Shown piece by piece: positions 22,974 through 35,400 of a DNA stretch of 64,000 bases; the stretch's first letter is position 1; every line of letters begins with the position of its first letter. Location of the stretch: positions 29,513,980 to 29,577,979 of the forward strand of contig NC_136010.1 of assembly GCF_048128805.1 (NCBI RefSeq). Reading direction: 5' to 3'. Source of the stretch: Centroberyx gerrardi (Eukaryota > Chordata > Actinopteri > Beryciformes > Berycidae). The position numbers and the translations under genes were made by a program. The notes beneath the pieces were generated by a model. It was not told where the DNA came from. It saw nothing but the letters and a program-made list of their open reading frames with translations, and did not search any database.

Positions 22974-23432
22974 TTCTGTAGTGAGTGAGCCTGGCCACCG
23001 GTGTGGGAGCAAGGCATGTATAGTCGATCTAGGCACTCTGATGTCGATCAACCAATAGGCGAAAAGTTGACCCCATGAGACACAGCCCCCTCATTTGCGT
23101 AATGAAGCAGAAACGCATAAAGAAATGTAAATGTAAAAATAAAACACAGAAATAAATACGTTTGGGGAAATAAATAGGGGGAAAATGCAAAGGAAATATA
23201 ATACAGACATAAATACAGAAATAAATAAAATGAAAAGAATTAATAAATAAAATGGAAAATTAAAACAGAAGTATAAATAAATAGGGGAATGAATACAAAG
23301 GTAAATAAATACAGAAGCAAATTAAAACAGAAATATAAATAAATAGGGGAATTTATTTCTTTATTGAGTCATTTATTTATTTATTTATTTATTTATTTTT
23401 GATTTTGGCAGTTCCGGTCCTCCATACAGCTG

Positions 23433-23905
23433 TTCCTGCTTTAACTTATGTGTAAATATCTAAGTGATAGCATTTGTAGTTTTTGAGTTAGGGACGTTTG
23501 TTCAACACTAGTGCTTTACAGTCATTTTGCCTACTTTAAACAGCCTTTTCTTCTTGCACATTCAGTATTTGAACTGTAGTAGTTTCCACTATTTTCACAC
23601 TACATACATATATTATATATCAAACTGTTCAGCTACTTCTTCTGTCACTGACAATGTAAATATCTAAGTGGTAGCATTTGTAGTTTTTGAGCTATGATGG
23701 TTTGTTCAACATTAGTTATTATTAGCTGTACTGTTTTTGGCTCTTATGAACAGATTTTTCCTGTTTACACATATTTGAACTGTCACAATTTCCACAATTG
23801 TAACACTATATACATATATTACACATTAAAATGTTCAGCCAGTCCTGCTCTTTCTCACAATGTAAATATCTAAATGGGGATTTGTAGTTTTTGAATTATG
23901 AACGT
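23433..23905. repeat. Satellite array, right part
   Basis: The 203-bp monomers resume after the transposon. The TTTGTTCAACA landmark falls near 23491 and 23696, with a decayed copy near 23897. Spacing is about 205 and 201 bp. Confidence 0.8.
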
Positions 23906-23997
23906 TTGAGCTCCACTTGCGCCTCTGCTGCTCTCCTAATGCAGCTCTCCTAATGCTGCTGTCTGCACTTCTCCACTTTCATACACACATAGGGGGC

Positions 23998-24029
<32 letters not shown>

Positions 24030-24051
24030 CTCTCTCTCTCTCTCTCTCTCT
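23998..24051. repeat. (CA)n(CT)n compound microsatellite
   Basis: About 13 CA units run straight into about 13 CT units. Confidence 0.95.
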
Positions 24052-24054
24052 GTT

Positions 24055-25275
24055 AATACTGCTACTACTGCTACTGCTTCTACTTCTACTTCTAATAGCC
24101 TACTACTACTACTGCTTCTAATACTGCTACTATTACTACTGCTACTTCTTCTAATACTACTACTATTACTACTGCTACTACTTCTAATACTGCTACTACT
24201 TCTAATACTGTTACTACTACTGCTACTAGTACTACTACTACTGTTACTACTACTACTATTTCTAATGCTGCTACTACTACTGCCACTACTACTGCTACTG
24301 CAGCTACTACTACTACTACTTCTAATACTGCTACTACTTCTACTGCTACTACTGCTACTTCTACTACTACTGCTACTACTACTACCTCTAATACTACTAC
24401 TGCTACTGCTATCACTACTACTGCTAATAGTACTACTACTGCTACTTCTACTACTACTACTACTTCTAATACTACTACTATTACTACTGCTACTACTTCT
24501 AATACTACTACTACTTCTAATACTACTACTATTACTACTGCTACTACTTCTAATGCTGCTACTATTACTACTGCTACTACTTCTAATACTACTACTATTA
24601 CTACTGCTACTACTTCTAATACTACTACTATTACTACTGCTACTACTTCTAATACTACTACTACTAATACTGTTACTACTACTGCTATTTCTAATACTAC
24701 TACTACTAATACTGCTACTATTACTACTGCTACTACTTCTAATACTACTACTACTTCTAATACTGCTACTATTACTACTGCTACTACTTCTAATACTACT
24801 ACTACTACTACTACTGCTACTATGACTACTGCTACTACTTCTAATATTACTACTATTACTACTGCTACTACTTCCAATACTACTACTACTTCTAATACTG
24901 CTACTACTTCTAATACTACTAATACTTCTAATACTGTTACTACTACTGCTACTGCTGCTACTGCTACTAGTATTACTACTACTGTTACTACTACTACTAT
25001 TTCTAATGCTGCTACTACTACTGCCACTACTACTGCTACTGCAGCTACTACTACTGCTACTACTACTACTTCTAATACTGCTACTACTTCTACTGCTACT
25101 ACTACTACTTCTACTACTACTGCTACTACTACTACTACCTCTAATACTACTACTACTACTACTACTGCTACTACTGCTACTGCTATCACTACTACTGCTA
25201 ATAGTACTACTACTGCTACTTCTACTACTACTACTACTTCTAATACTGCTACTTCTAACACTGCTACTACTACAA
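24055..25275. repeat. 1.2-kb CTA-type trinucleotide tract with higher-order units
   Basis: Almost every triplet is CTA, CTG or CTT with AAT, GTT and ATT interruptions (TACTACTGCTACTACTTCTAAT-like words). Longer words of about 30-60 nt recur. A ~270-nt block near 24230-24430 recurs near 24970-25200, so the tract grew by segmental duplication. Open frames of 302 and 435 codons across it are poly-Leu/poly-Val artefacts. Confidence 0.95.
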
Positions 25276-25397
25276 CTATTACTTCAGCTAAGTACTGCTT
25301 CAAACACCAGATCGAAATACTCAAAATGTACAAACATTTAAACTCTTTGTAATGAAATTCAACTGTCTTCAGCCTTCTCTTGCTGAAGCAAGCACAC

Positions 25398-27132
25398 AAA
25401 TTTTCTTCAGAAAATTTAACCTTTTCTAGTTTAGCACTGAAGTGCTCCTAGTGGGAGGTGAATACTTAGCCTTGTTACAGAGGCCATTGGAATTTTATCT
25501 CAATCTGCATAACTATTGAAACTCTAATTTTCTAGTAAGCCTTGATTTTGTCTTAGGTCTTTTGTGTGTGTTATCATTCAAAACCCTAAGCATACTTCTT
25601 GTTTTTGATTATGCCATTGTTGGTTTGGCTTGAGAATAGTCTAAGAGCCAGGTGAAGTGTTTGCATGGTTACCTGGTAATTGCTGCAAAATCAACTTAAT
25701 ATAGCCGCTAATGGTAAACTAATGTGAGTCTTGGAAACATTTTTCTTAATTTGTTGTCAAGTATCCTTAATTTTCCATTCATTTAGCAACTGTGGTGGCT
25801 AAATTTTACTTATGTATCTGTGGCTATTACTTGGATCTTCATGTATTACCTATGATTACCTGGATATTTCTGCTCTTAAACAAAAGAACCATGTCACCAT
25901 TACATGAAAAACATGCATCCTTTGATAGATCTTGCATTAGAATCTACAATGCACATTAAACACTCACTAGGTCCTTAATTGCACACATAGCATCAAAGCT
26001 AAATGCAAATAAAATGTACAACTTCAGATAAAACCCTTCATCATATAGGTCTCACTTCTAAGAAGAAGTTAGTTCAAATATTTATAATGCAATACAAAGA
26101 CACCATGGTGGTTATACACTAATAATTAAAAATACCACGATCAAACATGGAAAAAAAGCCCACCCACACCAGTTCCTATGATGTAGAATTAGCATTTCTT
26201 GGCTGTGATTGTGCATGGTTATGCATTAACAGCTCAATGCTTTGACACGATCCTTCTCAAAAGCTGTGCGCTCTGGCTGGGAGGCGCGCTGGAGTGGCCG
26301 ACACAGGGATTAACAAGAGCGAGGGATATAAAGACAGCGTTACAACCATAGTACCTGTACAGCACTTATGAACAGAGCCTGGCTTACAAATGAGAGCCGC
26401 ACAATAGTAATTGTTCGTTTCTGCTCCCCAACACTCAAGACATCTGCCCTATTTCCCAGAATAAAAGGACTTGTGAAAGACTGTACACCTCCAACGCGGC
26501 AAAGGACCCGCTGAAGTTGTATAATGCCACTTCTGTGAGGTGAGCTATAATTCTGAGAACTGGTCCTTGTTCTCTGCATCTTCAATAGTTTCTCTTTCAC
26601 TGGCACTGCTCTTATACGCCTGGTCGAAGGCTACCTCTCTGTTTTCCCTCCCCCAGTGACTGTCATCATCGTGACACGCCGCTTTGAAACCCACTGTCAG
26701 CCACCGAATGGCTCACTCTGGCTCTTAGCTGTGGATGAGACAGGGACGTGCTTGGCAGGATGGAGAGATGGAGCAAACGGTGTTGGTAATTTTGTTCGCT
26801 ATACTGGTGGCAGCGGAGGCGACTGCGGGGCACCGGGAGGTATTCACGCCACGGGGAGATGGCTCTAATGACCTATGGAGAACAGTCCTGTTAACCTTGA
26901 CAGGGAGAGGGGTAGATGCCTTCTCAACACAAGACCTCAGTGGCTTTGCTTTATTTCACATTCTCCCTGAAGTGAGAGCTTTGGCTGCATTGACTGGAAG
27001 CAGAACTGGCATTCTTTGCTGTGGTCCGTAACATTTGGTGGTGAGTTTCACAGCCTCAGAGAAGAAGCAGAGGGCTGACTGGCTGACTGAAGAGGGACAT
27101 CAGGAACTGGCTTATTGTTGCCAACCAGCACC
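25398..27132. other. htr6 upstream region
   Basis: AT-rich to about 26220, then more balanced. I see no coding exon besides possible 5' UTR of htr6. Confidence 0.5.
26321..26355 (+). promoter_or_regulatory. htr6: Possible htr6 core promoter (TATA-like)
   Basis: GATATAAAG follows a G+C-rich stretch in otherwise AT-rich DNA, about 800 bp before the htr6 ATG. A possible 5' UTR acceptor (ccctcccccag) lies near 26656. Only the motif supports it. Confidence 0.22.
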
Positions 27133-30100
27133 ATGGGCGACTCTCCGTTGCCTGGCTTGGATGGAGCAAGGGCAGGTCTAGATGGTGTCAACCCATTAGG
27201 GAGCTCTAACAGCAGTTCTCCCACCACCAGTGCCTGGGACATCACTGGCAGCGGGCCGTGGTTGTTGGCATTCATGCTGACCGTTATCATCCTCATGACG
27301 GCCTGTGGCAACATGCTGCTCATCGCTTTGGTGTTTGCCCATCGCTCCCTGCGTTGCACCTCAAACTGCTTCTTGGTGTCACTGTTCCTGTCAGACCTGA
27401 TGGTGGCTCTGGTGGTCATGCCCCCGGCCATGCTCAATGTGCTGTGCGGGGCCTGGGTGCTGTGGCCCGGCTTCTGCCCCGTTTGGCTTTGCTTTGACGT
27501 CATGTGCTGCAGCGCCTCCATCCTCAACCTCTGCGTGATCAGCCTGGATCGTTACCTGCTCATCATCTCACCGCTGCGCTACAAGCAGAGGATGACCCCG
27601 CCCAGGGCTTTGCTCCTGGTGGGGGCTGCTTGGGGGCTGGCAGCGCTGGCCTCCTTCCTTCCCATTGAGATGAAATGGCACAGCTTAGGCCATGGGGTCA
27701 GTGGTGCCAACGTCAGCTCCTATTCGGATGCGCTGCACCCAGCATCCTACTTTCAGCTGTCGCCCTCTGGAGGCCTTTCCTTCCAGTGCCGCCTGCGGGT
27801 CACGTTGCCCTTCGCCCTGGTGGCGTCTGTCCTCACCTTCTTTCTGCCCTCCAGCGCCATCTGCTTCACCTACTGTCGGATCCTTCTGGCAGCCCGGCGG
27901 CAGGCGAGGAGGGTGGCGGCGCTCAGCCACCCGCCGTACCCGCATCCCTCTCTTGGGGAACCTTCCCGCCCTCCTTCACCTGGGGCTGCGGTGGGGCAGG
28001 CTCAACAGGACGGAGACGACTACAGCCACCAGGAGCCTCCTGTATCACGCAACATACCGGTAAGGAAGAGAGAGCAAATAGTAAACGAGAAACGTTGATC
28101 ATTCAGGCCTTCCCAACCATGTCTTAACTATAAAGCTACACTGAAATGCTTGATAAACATTACCGGTGACATTAATGTTGAAATAGTAGATTGCCCTTTT
28201 AAGAGGAGCAGACCATAATGAGAGTTGGAGATGAAAAAATAAGTGATGTCAATAGGTATGTGATTGGGAACAGGTAGCACAAAGACAATAACTGAAACAC
28301 AGCTGTCTTTTTATTATAAGAGTTCACAGCCTTTTTTGTCTTTTTCCTTGCAATTTTTGAGGTTTCATATAAAACTTCATAATTACACCCCATGCCATTG
28401 CCTTAAAATGGCAATTATACCTTTAAAATCTCATCTTGGATTATGGTTACATCATTTTAATCAATTCATCATGTCAATTCTCCTCGGATATAATGTCATG
28501 AAGAAAATGCAATGGGTCAACAAGGAGAACTGAAGCGTGGCCGTTAATTGAGAAGGGGATTCAAAGGGTTGAAATAAGAATTGAAGGATGAGAAAAGCCA
28601 CTTAAAGAGGAGGTAACCCCTATGAAAATCTGTAGGGTGGTAGAAATCTATTTATACTTGAAGTGTTTGTGTATTTGTCTGAGGTTAACCTTGTCACATT
28701 GCCACTTGAACATTATATGTCCCTTCTATTAAAATGTAGGACCTTAGGGACTGGCATGTTTAATTATGATACAAAACTGACCTTCACTCGCTCAGGAAAA
28801 AAGAGAGAGGTTACTGATATTTTCAATGAAAATGACTAGCAATGAGATTGAATTAGATTTAAATCAAAATGAAAGCCTTTCAAATGAGTCCCTTTAGTAA
28901 AACAAAAAAAAGTCAATAAGTGGGTGATGGCTGACAGCCTGTTAATTCAAATTTGTTTGTTGATATGGCAATAAAGGCTGAAGCTAACAGCAACTCATAA
29001 CAAGGATACAACATTGGGACGGCTTCCTCAGTGCAATATCTCATGTCATTCAACATGAACCCCTGCAGAGCAAGAATTAAAAGTAAGGGAAGGAAGGAAT
29101 GCTATATAAAGGTTTCCCACAAAGTAAATACTGCTTGAAAAATATGTGTGCTCACGTTCACTGGCTGTGTTTGCAAGGATGGGTAACAAAGTATTCTTAC
29201 ACTTTTCATCAAATGAAAGCTGAAGCTTTATTATTAGGCTGTAAAAGGATCCAGTCATACTGTAGAAGCCATCTTTTTGATTTTAGTCGTTTTAATTAAA
29301 ATGGTCAAGGAGGCCATGCCAATGGTCCTGGATTAGCTTCCCCATGGTGAAAAATATTGAAAAATACTGGTCTAGGTGAAGGAACTACAAGTGATCTTAA
29401 ATTATTCAATGTATGAGCAATCTACAGTATATTGTATCTATCTATAACTGTGGGATTAACTCTTTCTATTGGGCGGTGTCCTCTACTGTCCACAGTTGTC
29501 AGTGAACAGTGAGCGTCGTCTGGCTCACAGACAGGGTCGGAGGGCATTGAAGGCCAGTCTGACACTGGGAGTCCTGCTAGGGCTCTTCTTCAGTGCCTGG
29601 CTACCCTTTTTCATCACCAACATGGCTCAGGTCAGTACAGGCAGCAGACACCGACTCTACCGCAAGTACAACATGGAGCTTTAGTGGAGTAGAATTATAC
29701 TTGTAGTTCAGGATGAAGAGTTCCCAGTAATTAATGGACCATGTCCCACTGGAAAAATCTGGACACGGTCCAGATTTTCAGATAATCTGTTTTATTGGTT
29801 CTCAGTGAAAATGAAACATGAGGTGATTTATGCTGTTAACTGTATTTGTGCAAAATAAGTGTTTGCATTGTTTTTCCTGTATTCTAAGAATGTTGTTTGA
29901 TAATTGCAACACAGTGTTCCTTTCTTCACCATAAACATTTGCAATCATTCCCTTCATCACTTTTTGAGGTTGTTGTTTGCCTCATTTGGAATAGCTTTCC
30001 TATTTCATATATCTCAGTGATTCAGAGGTACAGTAGTTTTGCCAATTTTCACACTTAATGTATCTGTGCTGCAGCGCTGTTATGTGGCTGGGCACTAAAA

Positions 30101-31462
30101 CGGTGTGAAATAAATGGGAAAAAAAAGAGACTTGGATACCGGTCTATTTTAGCATTGACCAGCCCTGGCGTCACTGCCTTGCCAAGCTATCCAACGAGGA
30201 AATAGACTGGCATTTCAGATGTGTGTGGATGACTCATTCCAAGACTCGGTTGGAAAACAACACATACAATTACCATTTATAACTGAGGTCAGGTATTTAG
30301 AGTTTCTTTTTGTGTTGTTGATTTTGATTCGATTAGACAGAAGACAGACTCATTACGCAAATGGTGAAAAGCATTTAAGACCACAAAGAAAAAAACTCCA
30401 TGAGTAAATGAATGTCAGAAAATAGCTTAATCTAAATTGGTAATTACACTTGTCCTGCTTTTCAAGCTTTCAATGATCCAGTCATTTTGATTTCCCATCT
30501 GTGCCCCAGCGCTTCTCCCCTGCACAACATAGAGCACATAGAGACTTGACTGTGTCTTCGCTCTCCTTCCTTTTCACACTCAATGTGGTGTGTGAATGCA
30601 CCCCTCCCTTCTTTCCTATTCCCACCGCCTCCCTGTCTCATCTTGATAGTATTGGAAGCTCTCCTCTAACAGCTGTCTCCTCCTTCACTGTCCCTCTCTA
30701 CTCAACCTACTAGTTATGTTCCAGATCAATGATTTAAACATTCAGTCCCAAATATATATAGAGGTTCTATTCCGGGAAAATTAGATGATCTACCAGTGAA
30801 AAAAAGTGATGCACAGCTTGCTGTGATCAGTGAGAGAAATTCTGTCATGTTTCTATATTGCTATTTACACTTGAATTTGATGGACAAAATCATGAGTTTC
30901 TCATTAGCTGGAGTCAATGTTAAATGACTTTGCATTTAAACCCCTGAGTTAATTATTATTTTTTTTAACAAATTACCAAACACTGTCCTTTTTGTAATCC
31001 CACTGTGATGATTCCACAACTCCACTTGAATGCAAGATGAATTGTACAGTAAATTTTCCTTTTGATACATTAATGCCGGCCATGCCCTTTGCTATCTTCT
31101 ACCAGGCGGTGTGCGAGTGCGTCCCCCCTGCACTCTTCGACGCCATCACCTGGCTGGGCTACTGCAACAGCACTATGAACCCCATCATCTACCCCCTGTT
31201 CATGAGAGACTTCAAGCGAGCTCTGGGGAAGCTCTTGCCCTGCTGTTCTTCTCGCTCGCCCAGAAGACCCTCGCCGGCGCTCTCCCTCTCCCTCCGCAAC
31301 TCAGGAGAGCCGAACATAGCCAGCGATCCTCCCTCTCCGCTGGTCTCTGATCCCACCCATCCCCCTGCCACCGCCACGGATGCCGTCAACCTGTTGGATG
31401 CCGAGCATGCCAGGATTGAGCTGCCTTTGCTTCTGCCCAATCAGGTGGACACGCTGGACTGA
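27133..31462 (+). CDS. htr6: 5-hydroxytryptamine receptor 6
   Basis: A class A GPCR for serotonin, coupled in mammals to Gs/adenylate cyclase. Three exons: 27133-28059, 29496-29630, 31106-31462 (TGA); 309+45+118 = 472 aa, near the human 440. The ATG was chosen because it opens an extracellular N-terminus with an N-glycosylation site (NSS, residue 26). Seven hydrophobic helices are present. Asp122 (CFDVMCCS) is the amine-binding Asp 3.32, followed by DRY at 139-141, WLPFF around Trp344 and NPIIY at 379-383. [29 protein letters not shown] and [10 protein letters not shown] match human HTR6 closely. Extracellular loop 2 has 34 residues between the Trp of KWH and the ligand-pocket Cys, against about 13 in human, and includes an NVS glycosylation site. 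The intracellular tail is Ser/Pro-rich. The neighbours micos10 and tmco4 agree with human 1p36. Confidence 0.96.
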
Positions 31463-32445
31463 GCATTGCATGCAACAGTGAGGGGGGAAAAAAATTAAAC
31501 TGAGCTGTTGTTCCATACGTCAGGATTCGAGCTGGAAGTTTGATTAAAGAGAACTGCTGAGAGAGATAAGAATTCATGATTTACTCACTATGGTGTAAGA
31601 GGTTTAAGCGAGATAAAACAATCTGTTATGAAGAGATAGAGTCAAAGAGTGTAGAAAACATAGTTCACTTGCATCCCTTTGTGTCCCCAATTAAATTAAA
31701 CTGATTGCTTACTGCGAGGGACTTAAAAATGGTCAAAAAAATGTCTGTGGAAAGAGACAAATTTAGAGGCAATTTTAGAAATCTCCACTCTTGTTCTACA
31801 TAGAATTTTGCATGTTTCTACCATGTTATTAAATCCAGCTGGAAAACCCATATGGGTGCATCCCAAAAACGCAGTGGTAAAAGTTAAGACTCGCTGTGGG
31901 TGCCAATATACAGTGTAAATAAGGACTCCCCATCCACCTGAGCACGATGTCACATCATCTCATTAAGGTGACACAGATATGGCATCCTACATGTCAGAGC
32001 AAGTATATGCCATAGGAATTGGCTTTCCCTTTGGTATGGATAGAATAGAGAAAACAAGGGACTTAGAGACCTAAGCCTCACACACGAACGAGTTGATTGC
32101 CACTGGCCTGATGGAAATCAAATTACTGCGATAATATATCCATGGCAACCAAGCCAACAGATGGAAGTAAGAGGATGAAAGGAATGGAGATGAAACCTGC
32201 TTTGTTGCATCCTCTGAAATCTGCAAAACATGAGTAATATTTACAATTTTTTGAACTCACAACCTAGTTTACAGGGTAATGGACAATACTGTAATAAATT
32301 ATGCAACACTATTCTCTTCACAGTTTGTAAAAATTCTAATTAATTTATAAAAATCTAAATCATGTTAAGAGTAAATTGATAGAATATTCCAAAAACATGG
32401 CGTTGAACAGATGAGTTTAACATGAGTTCATTTAGGCACTTTTCT

Positions 32446-35400
32446 TCACTCAAAGTTGCCATTTGTGTCCACTGATGCCTTAGCTGTGTCTGGCATGTCA
32501 CTGTGTTGATACTGGAGTGGATGTCTTCTCCCATGATCCTCTGATGCTGAAAGTTCAAGTTTAGAGGAGGAGAGTTTACAAGGAGGCAGCTGATCCTGTA
32601 ACACATGCTCTTTACAAGTTTGGTCGCCTTTGTTGATGTGTGTGTGCTCAGTGGTCCAATGTGTATCGTCCCAGCTCCAGGACACGTGTTCATTTTCTGG
32701 GTCGGCCTCCTCTGCACCACCACATTGAGTATTAAAAGCAGTAAATGTGTCATTATTAGTGGCATTCTCCTCAGAGCTATGTGGCAAATTATACCCAACT
32801 CCTTTTTCAGCTGCGCCGTCTGCATCATTCAGGGAGTCCAGCAGATCTGAAATATCAGGGATATCCCAACCGTCGCCCAGCTCCTCTGTCTCTACCACCT
32901 CTCGTGTGCAAGTCTCATCTTTCCCAGTTGAGCTACATTCAAGGTTTTGCCTCTGGGTCACTTGCTCTTTAGGGGTTTGATCAGGGATGTCCTCTGTCCC
33001 CTTGGTTATTGTTACAGGTTGAAGAGGAGCAATGGAGGCTCCTGGGACTTCTCTGGTGGGCACTCCTACTGCTACCAAGATGGTGTCCATCTGACGCATG
33101 TAGTCCAAGTGACCTTTCACCTGGGAAGCAGAAACACTTGAAATTTCCTGGACAAACAGAAGGGTACATATTTCGGTGTAAATTACAATGTTCAAATTCT
33201 TTTTACGGGATTTCTACTTTGTATGATTCTATTATTTTAATCAGATTTTTTTGCTACAGGTTTCCCTGTTCCTCATGTTACAAGTGTATATGGTGCTTCA
33301 GACATGTCAAACATTTTCTTACTGTTCTTTTTTTTTACTTCAGTGCCACATTAAATCTCTGATGCTTTACCTGGGTCAACTGAATGGCCATCAAGCAGCT
33401 ACCATGATATTTAGTTTCATGTGGAATCACATGGTTTTATGGGGGGCAGAAAGGCTAAGCATTGCTGTAAACTTAAATGGAACCAGCAGTGGCCTTATTA
33501 TAAATATACATAATTTTTTCTTTGACCTTTTATTGTTATTCAAATAATGGAATTGTCTCTTTTGGTGCACTAATAAAATTCAACATTTGACAATATTACA
33601 TCAGAAAATATCTCTTTGGTGTAATATTTTAATCAGTTATTATCAACACTGAATTTTATATTAATTACTAAAATACTTTCACCATAAACAGCTCCAGCTG
33701 GCTAAGTTTGTATGCTTCACACTGTAGACAGACATCACAAAATTCAATTAACTATCAAGAATAACACAATGAGGCGACAGCTTATTTCTATTGTGGTCCT
33801 TAGCTCAATTCCAAAATCTAGTGAGAAACCACAGCTGACTGACATCCATTAAATCCAATAAACATCGACTCACAAGCAATAAATTAGGTTGAAAAATTCC
33901 TCATACGTTTTGATCTAAACCTTTATGAGCAATTTGGACACCAAGGGCAGGAAGCAAGACACGGAAGGTTTTACAGAACTGGGTGTTGTCAGTGGTGTTG
34001 TATAGGGATGTGTGAATTCTCTCTGTTCACACCAATTAGTTATTGACCCCTAGTAATTATTCTGCAGACTCCAATCTCCTAACAAACAAATGTGTTATTT
34101 TGTACAAGAATTGTGTCAATTTGAGGCAACTACAACCTGTGGTATTTTTTTTGGAAAGTGGAGACCTAGAGTTTTAAAAATTAGCCTAGAGCTGACTCAC
34201 CACAGATGATAGATCCACATTGATTATGCGCCGATCGTTGACATTGATTGGCTGTAGCCCAGCAACAGATAGCTGTGCAGCTGAGCTTCGGTACAAGAAC
34301 CCCAGGAGCCAGTCTCCTCTGATAGGTGGACAGTTCAGAAAATCATTACATTCATGTATCACTTAAAACACACATAGGAAATCCTGCACTCAAGACGTGG
34401 CCAAACACTTTCCATTTCAACTCAGACTTAAAGTGAAAACATTTTTTTTTGAGTTGTTAAGTGATTGACCCAATTAGAAAACAAATAAAATAAAACAAAT
34501 AAATAAGAAAAATGTTAAGATATTTGCACCCATTCTCCATTCTTCTTGTAAATGTAGTGTGACTGTCAAGGTTGAACATTTAGTGTATCATACAATAAAA
34601 CAATTGGTGATATTTCACTGCATGCTACAAGGATAGATCTCTCCTAGATTACCTGCAATATCCGTTCACTATCTTGCCAGCCACTACTTTTGTCATTCTC
34701 TCCCAGGCTTTCTCAGAGCCATCCACAGGGGCCCCCAGGAGGACCACATCCTCCACTACCCCTTCACTGCCTGAGGAACGAAAGATGGGGGGGAAAAAAA
34801 TCAGATCCAACTAGTTTGCCAGAATTGCATAGAAACATTTGGACATGGCCGTTTATGGCCATCATCATAACAAGTCTACTCTACCTCACCTAGGACTTAG
34901 TAGAGAACATGATGGTTAGTTCAAAAGCTTTAGCTCATAAAACAGTCACGACTTGGTACTATTGAACAAATCATAACCATTCAAAAGCATTTACTCATCC
35001 ACTGCAACCCAGGAATCTCAAATCTGATATCGAAAGCATTTTGAAAATCAAATTGAGTCGGCTATATTGGTGGACTTAAAGACGTGCGCAATGAAAACGC
35101 ATGCATGAATGTGTTCCTTTTCCAATGTATATTACCAGTAAGGTTTTTCCATGGAAATGACAAAAAGTATTCCTTTCTAATAATGTATTTGTGCAATAGT
35201 CATACCTTGGTCGTTGGCAAGCTCCTGTAGACAGTAGTAGATAACTCTGGCCCCTAGACTGAAGCCTATGAGACTGACAGGGCGCTTCCCCTTTAAATAC
35301 ACAAAGATAGAGAGAGTCAAAGAGATGCACCACTTTGGAGAACAACCTACATTTCATCCTCCTACTATTTGCTCCACATAGACAAACTATTCATCTCTAA

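Larger units (their letters stand above)
19161..23426. mobile_element. 4.27-kb DNA transposon with ~430-500-bp TIRs and 6-bp TSD CAGCTG
   Basis: Both ends read TATGGAGGACCGGAACTGCC inward. The inverted repeats run about 19161-19662 and 22994-23426; the left is longer by an extra ~64-bp AT-rich unit. CAGCTG flanks it at 19155-19160 and 23427-23432. Inside are remnants of two convergent genes around a hairpin at 20976-21082. A 6-bp duplication and a transposase-like helix-turn-helix would fit an IS3EU-type element, but that name is from memory and no DDE core is present. It looks like an internally deleted, non-autonomous copy. Confidence 0.85.
17941..25397. mobile_element. Composite repeat block with inverted 19-nt ends
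   Basis: GTGTGCTTGCTTCAGCAAG at 17941-17959 recurs inverted at 25379-25397. Between them are a 203-bp satellite array, an inserted 4.27-kb transposon, and CA/CT and CTA-type microsatellites. The end sequence is itself nearly palindromic and matches repeat ends I recognise from percomorph fish. No target-site duplication is clear, so treating it as one element is inference. Confidence 0.5.

Noticed and set aside
23917-25399. Open frames of 302 (plus) and 435 (minus) codons
   Set aside because: They are translations of the CTA-type trinucleotide tract: runs of Leu or Val/Glu/Ala with no domain.
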